The notes below the pieces were generated by a model that was not told where the DNA came from, did no database searches, and saw only the letters and a list, made by a program, of their open reading frames with translations. From positions 251,289,187-251,353,186 of the forward strand of contig JAUMIR010000001.1 of assembly GCA_030847615.1 (NCBI GenBank): a stretch of 64,000 bases of DNA. The letters run 5' to 3'. A program made the translations under genes and the position numbers. Below, piece by piece: positions 22,119-32,746 of this stretch (position 1 is its first letter; the number at the start of each line of letters is the position of its first letter). Source of the stretch: Gambelia wislizenii (lineage: Eukaryota; Chordata; Lepidosauria; Squamata; Crotaphytidae).

Positions 22119-25100
22119 CTTGAAAGAAATCAGAACAGCTATTAGAACTGATATTCTGTTCTTCCCGTATTTTTGTAATATGGTGCCCATTATGGGTGGG
22201 TGAGAATACTGCCCCCACTACAAGCTGGGCTGGAATCATGACTTCTGGTGGGGTCAGAAATATGCCCCAAACAGATCTCATCTCTATGTAGGTGGGATAA
22301 GGTGTGTGTGCTTTAATCGCCCTTAATGGAATACAATAGGACAGAAGTGATCCTATCAAGGAAATCACCTACACTGTCATGAAGAGGGGAGAGGCTGGAT
22401 TATTTTGTCCGAGATGCAACAGGCTAGTTTTTGTTTTAAAAATCTTCACAGGCATTTTGCAGGGATTCTGAAGAGCCTGGTGAAGCACCATTCCTCTGGT
22501 CCCCAGTTTCAAGTTTGGGATCAGCTAGCTATTGGAAATGTTGGCTGAACACCCAGCCAAAGCACTGGTTGGAGGATCTCCAACCAAGGTTCTGCCCAAG
22601 GGCCCATTGCTAGGAGTCATGGCGAACCCCTGCATGTCATCTGGCTTGGTCTATACATGCCCCACAACTCCCTCCCTGGGTACTCCCCAGCTGCCCTTTT
22701 CACTTGATGCCTACTTTAGAAGTACCATACTGGCACTGGTAACTTAGTTTTGAAAACCTTTCTCAAGAAATCCAATGGGATGAAGGTTTAGACATTTCCC
22801 CATTGCCGGCAGGCATCTCACTGTCAAATGCAGGTGGGGGATAGTTGTTCAGTGAATGATGGAAGCCATCAGGATTCAGTGATTCACACCAGTGTTGATG
22901 GAACTATCAAAACTCAACTCTCAGAGAAACTTAGTAGAAAGGAACTTAGCGATTCCTTCTATCCATAGATGCTGTCAATAGCTCCTCAATAAGATCAATT
23001 GTCTTGTCAATCAGAAAAATTCTTGAACTCCACCAAGTTTAAGACTTCAATTAAAAGTAATTTGTGCTCTGTCATTACGCTATGATCTTTCCAGCATCAG
23101 CCCAATACTTACAGGATCCCCAAACCAGGCCATCAGCCTGGATGCTTCTGACACACTCCTCCAGTTTGGCCATGTCTGTCTCATCATCCCATGGCTTCAC
23201 ATCCAACAAAATGGATGACTTGGCAACTAGTGCTGGTTCTAGAGAAACCAAAGAAAAACTCACTAAAAACCCAGGGCAGATTATCCCAATCAAAACCAGG
23301 AACCCAATTAAAATGTATTATTGTAAATTTCCATATGGTTTCCAAGAAAACATCTAAACACAAACCATATTAGTTAAAGACTTCAGGACACTACTAGTGC
23401 AACTCACCAGAATAAAACGTTTAAGCACTCCTTAACTGCAAACTTAATTCAAGAGATGGTCTTGTCTGTTACACTTCAATTATCTCCCCCTGTTTGAGAG
23501 GAGCATCATATAGCGTAACTGCTGATTTCCCACAGTTGGAATACTGCAACTGCTACTACACTGAACGGTTGCAGGCCAGTAGCTGTGGAATCCTTTATTA
23601 GTTACAACCAAAAGTCAGTATTTCACCATTAGCAGCAAAGCACAGGATTAGTTTCTAAGCATTATGTCCTACTGCTTTCGTACCACTGCCAGTAAATAGT
23701 ACTGGTCAAAACTGGGAATTTAACTTCAGATTTGTTAAGACATTTTATTTGATTCACAAAGCAGAAAGTAATTACATTTCAAAGTGAGTCAATGTAAAGA
23801 CCAAAGCGCTGATTAACATACTTTTGGCTTTCTTTGATTCGTACTGAGCAAGTCGCTCTTCCCTTACTCTTTTTGCTTCTTCACTTTCCTGTAGGAAAAA
23901 AAATACAGATCACATTAAAACAATACAAAGCAACTGTTTCCATACAGTGATTGCTTGCAACCAGATCTTTCAGAAAAAAACAAATCATCATGATTTCAGC
24001 CGAAAGATGGTGATTTGGTTTTGTTCATCATGTCACAAGTGAAAGGTGTTAAAGAAAGCACAGATTACTCTAGAAACCCATTATTAAAAATCCTGCCTCT
24101 TCAAACAAGCCCATTTCAATACACAATATGGAGTATAGCATGTTCTATTGTAACACTCCATTAAGCTCATGTTGCTATTTGCATAATCCCTGCAACCAAA
24201 AGTTAACAGGAAACAAATTCTGGGTACCTCTTCTTCATCAGAGCCAAAGAGATCAATATCATCATCGTCTTTGCTGTCTCCACCAACGCCTGTTGTGTCT
24301 TCAACATCTGCAGGGCCATATTTCCCTAAAGCCTTCTTCACTCCAGGCAGGCTTGAAAAAAGACAGCACTTCGTTATTTATAGGGCCCTCATACTAATCA
24401 CATGCACTCCACAATTAAATTGCAAAAGTGCAATCCCAGTTTTGCCAAATCAATTAACAAGAGATGCCACTTAACTATGCTGACATTTCAGAGGAAAGAC
24501 ACCAGATGCCACTTGCAAAGGCATCTGCTGCCCAGCAGGCTCACTGCTACATCTCACATGCATAAACACCAGGGACAAGGCATACATTTAAAGTGGAACA
24601 AGAAGGGAGTAAAGTATGGAATGGAGTGCACAACTTTAGACTTTCAGCTTGTCGCACAAATTTAAAGGCACACTGCAAACTAACAAGTAGTGCACCAGGC
24701 AGGAAAGATTCCAGCTAAACCTTTGCCTGTTGGGTTGCTTTTCTTTTTGAAGGGACTTAACATTAGGGAGCAAATCAAAGAGATTACTTCCCAGTCTGAA
24801 GTGCAAAGAGGCCATTCTACCAATTCATTTGGTGGCATGTGAAGGACCAGGTCTAAAACAAAATGTATAACTATGCAATATCAAGTTCTATTTTTTCTGA
24901 CATACTTAATAATCATTAACAACAATACTGGCAAATTTTAAAAAGTGGCCTGAAATCAGGGTTGCCATTCCCTGGTTTGTCACAATGCACCCTACTGCTC
25001 CATGTTCATTTATTGCATTTATATCCTGCATTTACTTCAAGGAGCTCAAGATAATGTACATGGCTTCCTCCATTTAATCACAACAGCCTTGTGAGGTAAG

Positions 25101-28100
25101 TTGGGCTGACTGACAACCTGGCCCAAGGACACCCAGTAAGCTTCATATGTGAGTGGAGAGTTGAATCAGCCAGGAAATGCCATGGTTTCCTGGAGTTCCA
25201 GCCTTGTACTCTACCCACTACGTATTGGTATAAAAAGGGGATGGGAGGAAAATGAAGAGGCTTGTGGCACCTTTAATACTGACCAGACCTATTTTAGTAT
25301 GAGCTTCTGTTGATTACAATCCAACTTATCGGATGCATTGATGGAGTACAATATGCAAGCCTCAGGTATGTTGACAGAATTGGATAGCCATGTCAGTCAT
25401 TTATTGATTACATTAACATATAGCTGACCTCCTTCAATGGCCTTGAAGTAGTATACATGCTCTTTTCCTCCTCACTTTCCCCTCAATAACCTTCTGAAGT
25501 ACGTCAGGTTGAGAGGGTGACTGGTAGTGACTACTTTGAAAACATTGTGAAAGGGGAGGGAGAGCATCCATAGCATTCATCAGATTCTCAAAGCAGTCTG
25601 TGATCCAAGAAAAGGCTAGGCATCACAGACCTAGGCAGCAGTCCTAGACATGACTATGCATACATGGCCAACTTGAATCTGTTGAAGGGTATTCTTTAGG
25701 AAAGTTTCAAGATCAACTTGTCAGCCTTGAAATTTTTATTTTAGCTCATTAGTCCCAACAACTGAGTAGGACTGAATGTGTTGGCACAGGTCTGGAGTTT
25801 GCTTAGAAACTTAAGAAAAAAACCCTCTAGTGTAGTGCTAGTCAGATTTTACATTAAAAAAGATACAAAACATTTCTAAAGCACAGGAAGAGCTCCACCT
25901 GGTGCTTCAAAGTATAGACTAGAACACAATACTGAATTAATTATGAAGCCATGTAATTATTTCTGAACAATCGTGTTTAACAACAGCTGAACAGTCTTTG
26001 TTTACATTTTTTTTCCATACAGAAAATAATCCAGAATGTTACAGAATCTGTAAGGCAAGTAGTTATGAACAACAGATTTCAGGTGATGTGAAATACTATA
26101 GAATGTATATGCAGCTCAAAGTGAACCCTCAGCCATTACTGCACCGTGCTTAGTGTTTGAGAAGACAAAAAGGAACTAGCTTTATAATGGTGGGTATAGA
26201 GAAGAGACACTGTATGTAAAGTACCTTTCCTAAGAACATTTTCAGTTTTCACAAATAGCATCTTCTATGAGTGACAATATTATTTTTTAAAAGGAATGCA
26301 TAGAATGACTGGCTGAGTGGTTGATCCCTTCTCTGTCACACAGAAAACAAGGCAGGCCCAGAGGAGAGAAGGTCCATCAATCACATCCTGCTTCATAATA
26401 GAGAGGCCTGTTCTTCTACCAGCCCTCAGTAGACTAATACAATGTTTTTGCTAGATATTATTTTTTTGCAGATATTTCTTACATACACACACAATAACTG
26501 GGCACACATGGTAAATGTATATCTATACTTTTATCCATGTATATCATGTGAAACTACAAAAAATTAACAACAGTGTTCAAACTGTACAGTTTGATCAGTA
26601 CAGGTACTGTGTGTATTTTATTATGTTGTTAAATAATCTTATGAAACAATGCACTTTTATGAAATGGGAAAATTTACTTCACATCATTGCCTGTTGTTGG
26701 CACTACTATAATCCTATCCAGGTAACAAATATCTAAAGAAGTTAATGTACTAGGTTTCTGTGACTTTTTGTATGGAACAGAAATAATAAACAGAACACAG
26801 AAATTCATAGCAAATGAGCCAGTCCACCAAATTAATCCTACCTTGCCTTTTGTTTTTCGTACGATTTAATGTGGTTGTACCATCGAAGGGCATGGAACAG
26901 CTCAGGAGGAGGGGCAGCACCAACTGCTTCAAACACTGCAACATCTGCCTGGGAAGGGACATACCTACAAGAACACAAATTCACTTTAACGTAATTTTTT
27001 AGTGTAGGCAAATAATGGTTGTCATGCTAAACAAAAACTATCATAGCAAGTCATTCAGGCTTTTGCCCAAACTGCACCTACTGTACATTCCTCAACATCT
27101 GAGGAGGGAAACGAGTGGACAATACCTTTGTTCTTGGGATATGATACAATATACAGTTAGACTCCCATATCTGCATATCTGCAGGGCTTTGGTTCCTGGA
27201 CTTACTGCAGATACCAGAAACCACAGATAACAATGAACCCTATTAAAATAAAAGACTTCCAGTAAAACATACTATAGAATTGCACTGTCAGACCTAGAAG
27301 ATACCTAGAGAGCATGCCTCTCTAGGCATTTTCGAGCTCAATTATATGGTATAAGTCCCTATTTTGTGTTCCACAGATAACTGAAACCATGGATATTGGT
27401 TCCGTGGATACGGGGGTCTGACTATAAAAACCGTCTAAGTAACTGCATAGTCATTTTAGTTTTCTCAGTCTATCTTCTTCAGTAACTCTAAACACCATAA
27501 AGGTATTCAAGCTTTGTGAAAAGGAAGCTTTTGTTCTGGGTGAGGAAAGACCTTTGAGCCCCAAAAAATAGCCTCCAAAATCTGGGGTTGTCTTATATGG
27601 CAGATACACTTTGTTTCACCTCCCCAACCGATCTCCTGCCTCTTCGCTCCCTTCGCAAAAAGAGCGAAGAAGCAAGAGATTGGGTGGTGGGGGGGTGAGG
27701 CAAAGTGTTTACAGGTTCATTCGCAGCCTTGGGGAGGGGGGTTGGCAGGAAAGCTCCCCCCTCCAGCCACCCTCCCCGGTGCGATCGGGCTCCCGAACGC
27801 AGCCTCAGGCAGGGGATGGATGGCTGGAAGGCCCCCGCTCCAGCCACCCTTCCACCCTCCCCAGTGCGATCAGGCTCCTGATCTTGGCCTCAGGGAGTGG
27901 GTGGGTGGCTGGAAAGCCCCCCCCCTCCACGAAGCCGCTGTCCGGCTCCTGTTCGCGGCTTCGGGGAAGGGGTAGACTCTGACTTCTGGTAAACCTATCC
28001 TAGGGTTTTCTTGGCAAGATTTATTCAGATGGAGTTTGCCACTGTCTTCTTCTAAGGTTGAGAGAGAGTGACTTGCCCAAAGTCACCCGGAGGGTTTCCA

Positions 28101-31100
28101 TGACTACGCAGGGGTTTGAACTCTGGTCTCAATTTGGAAACCACTTGTATCACTGAATTTTATTGGTGTGCCTCTTTTCACTGTCACCCCAATCTGAAAA
28201 TTCCAAACACCACATTTCTGTTTGCACATCCTCAGCCTGTCTAAGAGTAGCCACTACTTCACACTGGCTTGTTATTGCTGAGCTAGCCAACTTCACAAAT
28301 ATATTTGCTGAAAATCTGGGTAAAGGAAAGAGACAGAGGAAAGGAAAAATGGAAATACATGAGTGGTTTCAGCACAGCCTTATTATTCGACATGCTGTTA
28401 GTTGCTCAGATATAGCATAGTGGTTCTTAATCTGTAGTCTGTGGACCCCAGGTGGCCGCTATGTCCTCACAGGGAGGCTTGAATGCTGCTGAGCGCACCT
28501 GACAAAAGCCAAGGCAAAGGCTGGCTGGCTTGGCCTGCACATTGTTCTTCAGTCCACTCCAGCCACAAATTTGCAGGAAGAAGTAGGAGAAAAGTCTTCC
28601 CTCCCCTCCAGTGCCTGTCGGGCTCCCGATCGCAGCCTTGGGGAGGGGGTGGGTGGCTGGAAAGCCCCCCTTCAACCCTCCCCGATCCAACCTAGAAGGT
28701 AGAAGAAAGGGACGAATCTTGCGGTTTGCCATGGCCACTGCCCATTCCCCGCGTCTTCATTCCCTTCCAAAGAGAATGAAGATGGAGAGGGGGGGCGGGT
28801 GAATGAGGCAAACCCGGCATTTTTGCCCCTTTCGCCCACCTTTGAGTCAAGTTTGACTGGAAGGTGGAAGAGGGGGTGAATGCCATGGTTTGCCTTGGTG
28901 GCTGCCCATTCCCTCCATCTTCCTTCCCTTCGCAAAGGGAAGGAAGATGGAGGGAATGGGCAGCCACCAAGGCAAACCGGGTATATTTGCCCTTTTCTTC
29001 CACCTTCGAGTCAAGGGTGACTGGAAGGTGAAAGAGAGGGGCAAATGCCACGGTTTGCCACAGACACCGCCCATCCCCTCTGCCTTCATTCCCTTCGCAA
29101 AGGAAACAAAGACGGAGGGAATGGGCAGTGGCAGAGGCAAACCGGGTTCATTCGCCCCCCTCCTCTGCCTTCACCCCCTTTGGGGAGCAACCGAAGGTGG
29201 AAGAGAGGGGCAAATGTAGTGGCTGGCTGGGAGAGCCCTGCCAGCTGATCCTGTTGGCTTTCCCAACTCAGGAGGAGACCCTCATGAGTTGGGAAACAAA
29301 GAGGATCAGCTGGCAAGGCTCCCCCAAGCCAGCCAAATTTGGGGGGGGGGGCTTATACAGCGAATATACACCACTCTAGATTTTTACTTGAAAATTGGGG
29401 GGGGGGTCCATTTTATATGCCCAGTAGTCTTATACACCAGAATATACGGTAAGCCTTCATAATGAACTCCTCTCTCCACTATGCCTGAACATTGTTCATA
29501 GAGGTGGTGTGAACTGGAGTTCAACATCCCCAGTACTGACCTAAACCCAAGGTAAAAACATTATTCCTTCTGAAGTACTTCCAAACTACTCATCTTACTT
29601 CCATATTTTTCATGCACACTTTAACAGACCTTTTGTTCTTTTCTGGATTACTGATTCCAGGATTCTCCAGCCAGCATAGCTACTAGTCATGGCAGGTGGG
29701 GGATTTTGGGACTTGCAGTCCAAAAACAAACTTCCCCAAGTTCTGCTTCAATGCATAAAAACACTAAAGATGGATTATACTGTGCAGTTAAGGGCATAAG
29801 GATGTATGTGCCCAAACTCTCCACTGCTTTCTGAGGGAAAAAGAGATGGCACAATCAATGTCATCATGAACATGGTCATCACTCCCTTGAGCTATTAGTA
29901 AGGTTTCCAGCTAGCAGTTAAAAGGCCAGAATAGACAGAATATTAAACTTAGGACTTGCCTTCACATATTTTGCTTATGAATAAGAAGTTGCAGGGCACC
30001 CACCTGGATTGGGACCACCAGAAAGGCAAAGCACTGAACACTTTCTCCCTCCTCATCCAGATCACCTACCCCGTCCAGTGATAAACAAACTTGAAGCGTA
30101 TCTAATCTGGCCAGCAAGACTGTTAGGACCTACTTCAGAAGTGTAGCAAGTTAACAGTTCACCACAATGTATGTATTCCGAGGAGCCATGTATATGGAAA
30201 ACATTTCTCAGTAAAATCAAGAGTAATTTCTTTAGCTTTGGACCTTGAGACCAAATACTTCTGAGTTGGATAGACTGTACCTCAACATAATGCAACAGCA
30301 GCCAATATTAAAGCATTTAAATCAGAAATGGGCAACTTTCATAGGTCTGGGGGTTACCCCCTCCCACAACTTTGTTGGCCCCCAAATGGCCAATCATACT
30401 TTTTACAGGGCATGACTAAACATTTCACCCCATCCTCCTGACCCATTTTAAGGGTGAGGGAATAGGGCGAAATGCAAAAAGCACCACCTACAAGCAGTGA
30501 TTTTGAGACAAAAAAATCAGGGAAGGTTGCAGACTGAATGCAGCCCATAATTTACCAATCCAGTTTGACTCAACAAATCTCCAACCCTTGATAAAAGTGA
30601 TGGTAAAAATACCCCAGTTGCATCGCCAAGCCCATCAGACACCCATACAAGTAATACAATTACTTTTTTCATATTCCAACAGGCAAAAATTCACAGGTTA
30701 ACAATGACCTTTGAACAATCCCTCCCTCAAATGCTTGCTGCAAGTACTGTACTCTGTAACAATCCTTTGTCAAATTATGCCTGTGTCTCTGCCCTTCATG
30801 CTGGCTCACTAGACATTCTTTAAGAAGTATTCTTAATGAACACTTGGGGGAACTGGCCATGGCTCTGTGCTGAGCACATACTTGGTATGGCAAAGGTCCC
30901 AGGCAGAATGAGGAAATAAAAAAAATTGATCTAGGTTATGTAGACCACTGGTCTGGCTTAATAGGAGGCCGTACCCCAACTTATTAACATGACTGCTAGA
31001 AAATGTGGAGGAGGGGGAATGGGGGGTGTCTCTCATTCATAGGAGTCACCCAGAGTTGACTTGACAAGTTAATAACAAAGGAGGAACTACTAATTGGTAT

Positions 31101-32657
31101 TCCCTGGTGTGAATAACCCAGTTTATGCATTTTGGGGGACACCCCCCCCCAAAACACAAAGATCTGGAGTAAAGTATTATTCTCTGACTTTATCACACTA
31201 CACTGTTATAGTGCTAGTATTCCACTTTAACTGCTCTGGCTGCCTCCTGTGGAATTCTGGGATTTGCAGTTTAGGGAGGCCTCAGAGCTCTATGGCTGAG
31301 AGTTCTAAATGTCCCTCCCTAAACTACAAATCCCAGGATTCCACAGGAGGCAGCCAGAGCACTTTAAAGTAGAGCACTATAACAGCTCCATGTGTAGAGA
31401 AATGGAGGAACATGAGCCTCTGGCTCGCTTGGCCATTCTGATTGGACTGGTGGCCTTTAGCCTTGGGGGCCGCCCATCGGGCCTGAGAGGCGCCTCTGCA
31501 ATCCCAGCAATCCCAGGCCATGCTTCTTGAGAGATTATCACTCTATACTGTCACAGCGCTATTATTCCACTTTCACTGCTCTGGCTGCCTCCTGTGGCAT
31601 CCTGGGATTTGCAGTTTAGGGTGGAACATTTAGAACTCTCAGCCAGAGAGCTCTTAGGCCTCCCTAAACTACAAATCCCAGAATTCCACAAGAGGCAGCC
31701 ACAGCAGTTAAAATGGAATAATAGCACTATAACAATGTAGTGTGACATTCCTTCATGTCAAACCCCAGTCCATCTAGCTCAGTGTTGTCTATAGTGACTC
31801 CGAAGTGTTTCACACAGAGCTCTTCCCAGGGACCTGTAAACACAGTGACAGAATATAGGACCATTTGATTGCATGGCACATACGGCACTCCATCAAAGAG
31901 ACCTAGTGCCAATGCATCTAAGGGGACGACAAACCCCAAAATTCCACAGGAGGCCACCATGGCAATTAAAGTGGAATAATAGCACTACAACAGTGTAGTG
32001 TGGTAAAGCCCCAACTGGTTTCTTTTTTAAAAAAAAATCTGTATTTTTTATTAAAAGAATCTTCTTCCAACTAATCTTTAAGTGTCAAACATGCATGTAA
32101 GAATTTTACATTATTTTTTTAAACATTAACATAAAAATCATTACGTATTTATCCATTGCATAATGTATAATCCAGGCATTTGTTATCTTCTTCTCATTCT
32201 ACTCCTGTCTTTCAATCACTTTTCTTCCTATATCTTCCTTGACTCAACCAGAGTCCATTTCAGGAAGAAAGTATTACAGGTATTTTAACCCTCGTTTCCC
32301 ATTCCTTGTATGATTCCCGTTCTCCTAATTATTTTATACATAACCAATGTTAAATTTGACAATTGTTAAGTCTTATAATGAAGGAGAATATGATGTCATG
32401 TTAAATATAAACCCAACTGGTTTCAAAGCCAGCGGGAGGAGGCGAGAGCCTCGAGTTCCTGGCCTGGCCTCCGCTTAAGGGCTTTGCTCGGGAATGAAGG
32501 GAAAGGCCGGCGAGGCGCCACGGGACAAAAGGGCCGCCTTCCTCGACCCAGGCGAGGTGCGGGCGCGGCCAGCTCACCCCTCGATGTAGCTCTTATCCGC
32601 TAAGAAGGTGTTGAGGAGCTGGAGGCCGGCGGGAGATTTCAAGTCCCCGAAGCCCAT
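21964..32657 (-). CDS. EEF1B2: Elongation factor 1-beta (eEF1B-alpha), full gene, six coding exons
   Basis: Guanine-nucleotide exchange factor that recharges eEF1A with GTP in cytosolic translation. Coding segments on minus: 32657-32578, 26964-26842, 24351-24228, 23888-23822, 23238-23113, 22118-21964. They total 675 nt (224 aa plus stop), every junction is GT-AG and the frame is kept throughout. Residues 1-84: GST-like N-terminal domain that binds eEF1B-gamma. Residues 85-111: acidic linker '[15 protein letters not shown]' with the casein-kinase-2 serine S105. Residues 130-224: catalytic exchange domain ending '[11 protein letters not shown]'. Human has 225 aa; one residue is missing after 'EDTTG'. 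The start codon has G at -3 and G at +4. Two snoRNAs lie in introns 3 and 4. The promoter is shared with NDUFS1. Confidence 0.97.
22119..23112 (-). other. EEF1B2 intron 5, no further feature seen
   Basis: About 1 kb. I looked for C/D or H/ACA boxes on the host strand and found no acceptable pair. Confidence 0.5.
23113..23238 (-). CDS. EEF1B2: EEF1B2 coding exon 5
   Basis: 126 nt encoding '[19 protein letters not shown]' to 'ADGLVWGS', the first strands and helix of the exchange domain. Acceptor ttctctag, donor T|gtaagt. Confidence 0.96.
23464..23592 (-). ncRNA. SNORA41: H/ACA box snoRNA in EEF1B2 intron 4, SNORA41 candidate
   Basis: On the host-gene strand two hairpins and both boxes are visible. 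Hairpin 1 (23588-23530): outer stem CCACAG/CTGTGG, symmetric 8+8-nt pocket, inner stem CTGCAAC/GTTGCAG. The H box AAATCA (fits ANANNA) at 23528-23523 starts 15 nt from the pocket top. Hairpin 2 (about 23517-23470): stem TACGCT/AGTGTA with one G-U, 8+8-nt pocket (atatgatg/ataattga), inner stem CTCCTCT paired to a G-rich strand. The ACA box at 23469-23467 starts 14 nt from the pocket top and lies 3 nt from the predicted 3' end. Both distances are in the canonical 14-16 nt range. H/ACA snoRNAs pseudouridylate rRNA. EEF1B2 is the known host of SNORA41, hence the name. The identity is inferred from host and architecture, not from sequence comparison. Confidence 0.85.
23822..23888 (-). CDS. EEF1B2: EEF1B2 coding exon 4
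   Basis: 67 nt encoding '[20 protein letters not shown]', a charged helical linker. Acceptor tcctacag, donor AAA A|gtatgt. Exons this short are easily missed, but frame and flanking codons fit exactly. Confidence 0.95.
23965..24036 (-). ncRNA. SNORD51: C/D box snoRNA in EEF1B2 intron 3, SNORD51
   Basis: Read on the host strand: C box ATGATGA (24031-24025), D' box CTGA (23999-23996), a second ATGATGA as C' (23991-23985) and D box CTGA (23973-23970). The bases just upstream of D' ('caccatctttcgg') are complementary to the 28S rRNA segment 'CCGAAAGAUGGUG'. The fifth base from D' faces an adenosine, as expected for 2'-O-methylation guiding. Human SNORD51 is hosted by EEF1B2 and its published target is 28S A1511, which agrees. 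A strong terminal stem is not evident. Ends are approximate. Confidence 0.92.
24228..24351 (-). CDS. EEF1B2: EEF1B2 coding exon 3
   Basis: 124 nt encoding '[19 protein letters not shown]' and the acidic stretch to 'GSDEEE'. Acceptor ttttcaag, donor GAG|gtaccc. It carries the casein-kinase-2 site. Confidence 0.96.
24352..26841 (-). other. EEF1B2 intron 2 with two old repeats
   Basis: Holds a MIR/L2-like piece at about 25015-25165 ('cacaacagccttgtgaggta' then 'cctggcccaaggacaccca') and a fragment near 25250-25340 ('gaggcttgtggcacctttaa') related to the repeat at 56143. No snoRNA boxes recognised here. Confidence 0.55.
26842..26964 (-). CDS. EEF1B2: EEF1B2 coding exon 2
   Basis: 123 nt encoding '[14 protein letters not shown]' through '[10 protein letters not shown]'. 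Acceptor cttgtag, donor AG|gtagga. Part of the GST-like domain. Confidence 0.96.
27153..27425. repeat. Tigger-like MITE in EEF1B2 intron 1
   Basis: Begins 'acagttagactcccatatct' and ends with the inverted 'gatacgggggtctgacta'. Internal 'ggttcctggacttactg' is shared with the copy at 37786. TA-flanked. Confidence 0.8.
27991..28145 (-). mobile_element. Sauria-type SINE (minus), inside the composite element
   Basis: Inverted SINE body: 'gggttttcttggcaagattt', 'gtgacttgcccaaagtcacc', 'ggtttgaactctggtctc'. The 3' tail of the SINE lies at the left. It is a separate insertion into the composite repeat. Confidence 0.82.
28887..28978. repeat. Perfect inverted repeat, 44-nt arms with 4-nt spacer
   Basis: The arm 28887-28930 starts 'ggtttgccttggtggc' and is exactly complementary to 28935-28978, which ends 'gccaccaaggcaaacc'; the spacer is 'cgca'. 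The units on either side (28725-28820 and 29050-29145) have imperfect versions of the same palindrome, so this copy is either homogenised or young. Confidence 0.92.
31190..31388. repeat. Palindromic MITE (first of a cluster)
   Basis: Left arm 'cactgttatagtgct', 'ctctggctgcctcctgtgg'; right arm 'ccacaggaggcagccagag', 'gcactataacag'. Core contains paired 'tttgcagtttagggagg' and 'cctccctaaactacaaa'. EEF1B2 intron 1. Confidence 0.9.
31533..31745. repeat. Palindromic MITE (second of a cluster)
   Basis: Same family and internal order as the copy 145 bp upstream: 'tgctctggctgcctcctgtgg' and the inverse block 'cctccctaaactacaaatcc', ending 'aacaatgtagtgtga'. Confidence 0.9.
31925..32003. repeat. Half copy of the same palindromic MITE
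   Basis: Only the right arm is present: 'attccacaggaggccacca', 'agtggaataatagcactac', 'aacagtgtagtgtgg'. It is the third member within 0.8 kb. Confidence 0.8.
32023..32411 (-). mobile_element. L1-like retroposon insertion, antisense, with 13-bp target duplication
   Basis: 'cccaactggtttc' occurs at 32010-32022 and again at 32412-32424, directly flanking the insert. The insert begins with a T-run/AT-rich tract (a polyA tail on minus) and is C+T-rich on plus, like the antisense L1-like stretch at 40.7-42.3 kb. Length 389 bp, so 5'-truncated. It sits just outside the CpG-island promoter, inside EEF1B2 intron 1. No ORF remains. Class is inferred from tail and target duplication. Confidence 0.75.
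32578..32657 (-). CDS. EEF1B2: EEF1B2 coding exon 1
   Basis: Residues 1-26 plus two bases of G27, starting '[12 protein letters not shown]'. Donor GG|gtgagc. The ATG lies about 68 nt after the predicted transcription start. Confidence 0.96.
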
Positions 32658-32717
32658 GACGGCGCCCAAGCGACAGCGAGAAGATACCAAAAGCAACACA
32701 CCGCCGCCGCCGCCGTC

Positions 32718-32725
32718 GAAAAAGG
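32718..32725 (-). promoter_or_regulatory. EEF1B2: EEF1B2 transcription start with 5'TOP tract (CCTTTTTC)
   Basis: On minus, CCTTTTTC starts 29 nt downstream of the TATA box start. A C at +1 followed by 4-14 pyrimidines defines 5'TOP mRNAs, whose translation is controlled by mTORC1/LARP1. EEF1B2 is a known TOP gene. The 5'UTR would be about 67 nt and contains a short (CGG)n run. Confidence 0.82.
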
Positions 32726-32746
32726 CCGCGCCTCCCTTGCGTCCAG

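Larger units (their letters stand above)
27540..29455. mobile_element. Composite GC-rich palindromic element with internal tandem repeats
   Basis: The right end '...cttatacaccagaatatacggt' and the left 'ggggttgtcttatatggcag' look like terminal sequences of a non-autonomous DNA element. The interior is unlike the surrounding AT-rich intron: tandem units of about 80 bp at 27720-27960 around 'gcgatcgggctcccga', repeated again at 28600-28690, then a three-unit array of about 165 bp (28720-29175) with an inverted repeat inside each unit, then another palindrome at 29240-29310 around 'cccaactcaggag'. A Sauria SINE sits inside. Overlapping ORFs in all frames here (for example 28692-29051 minus) follow from repeat composition. 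Confidence 0.7.

Noticed and set aside
28692..29379. Up to 119-codon ORFs on both strands
   Set aside because: They lie in the palindromic tandem repeats and read the same repeat on both strands.
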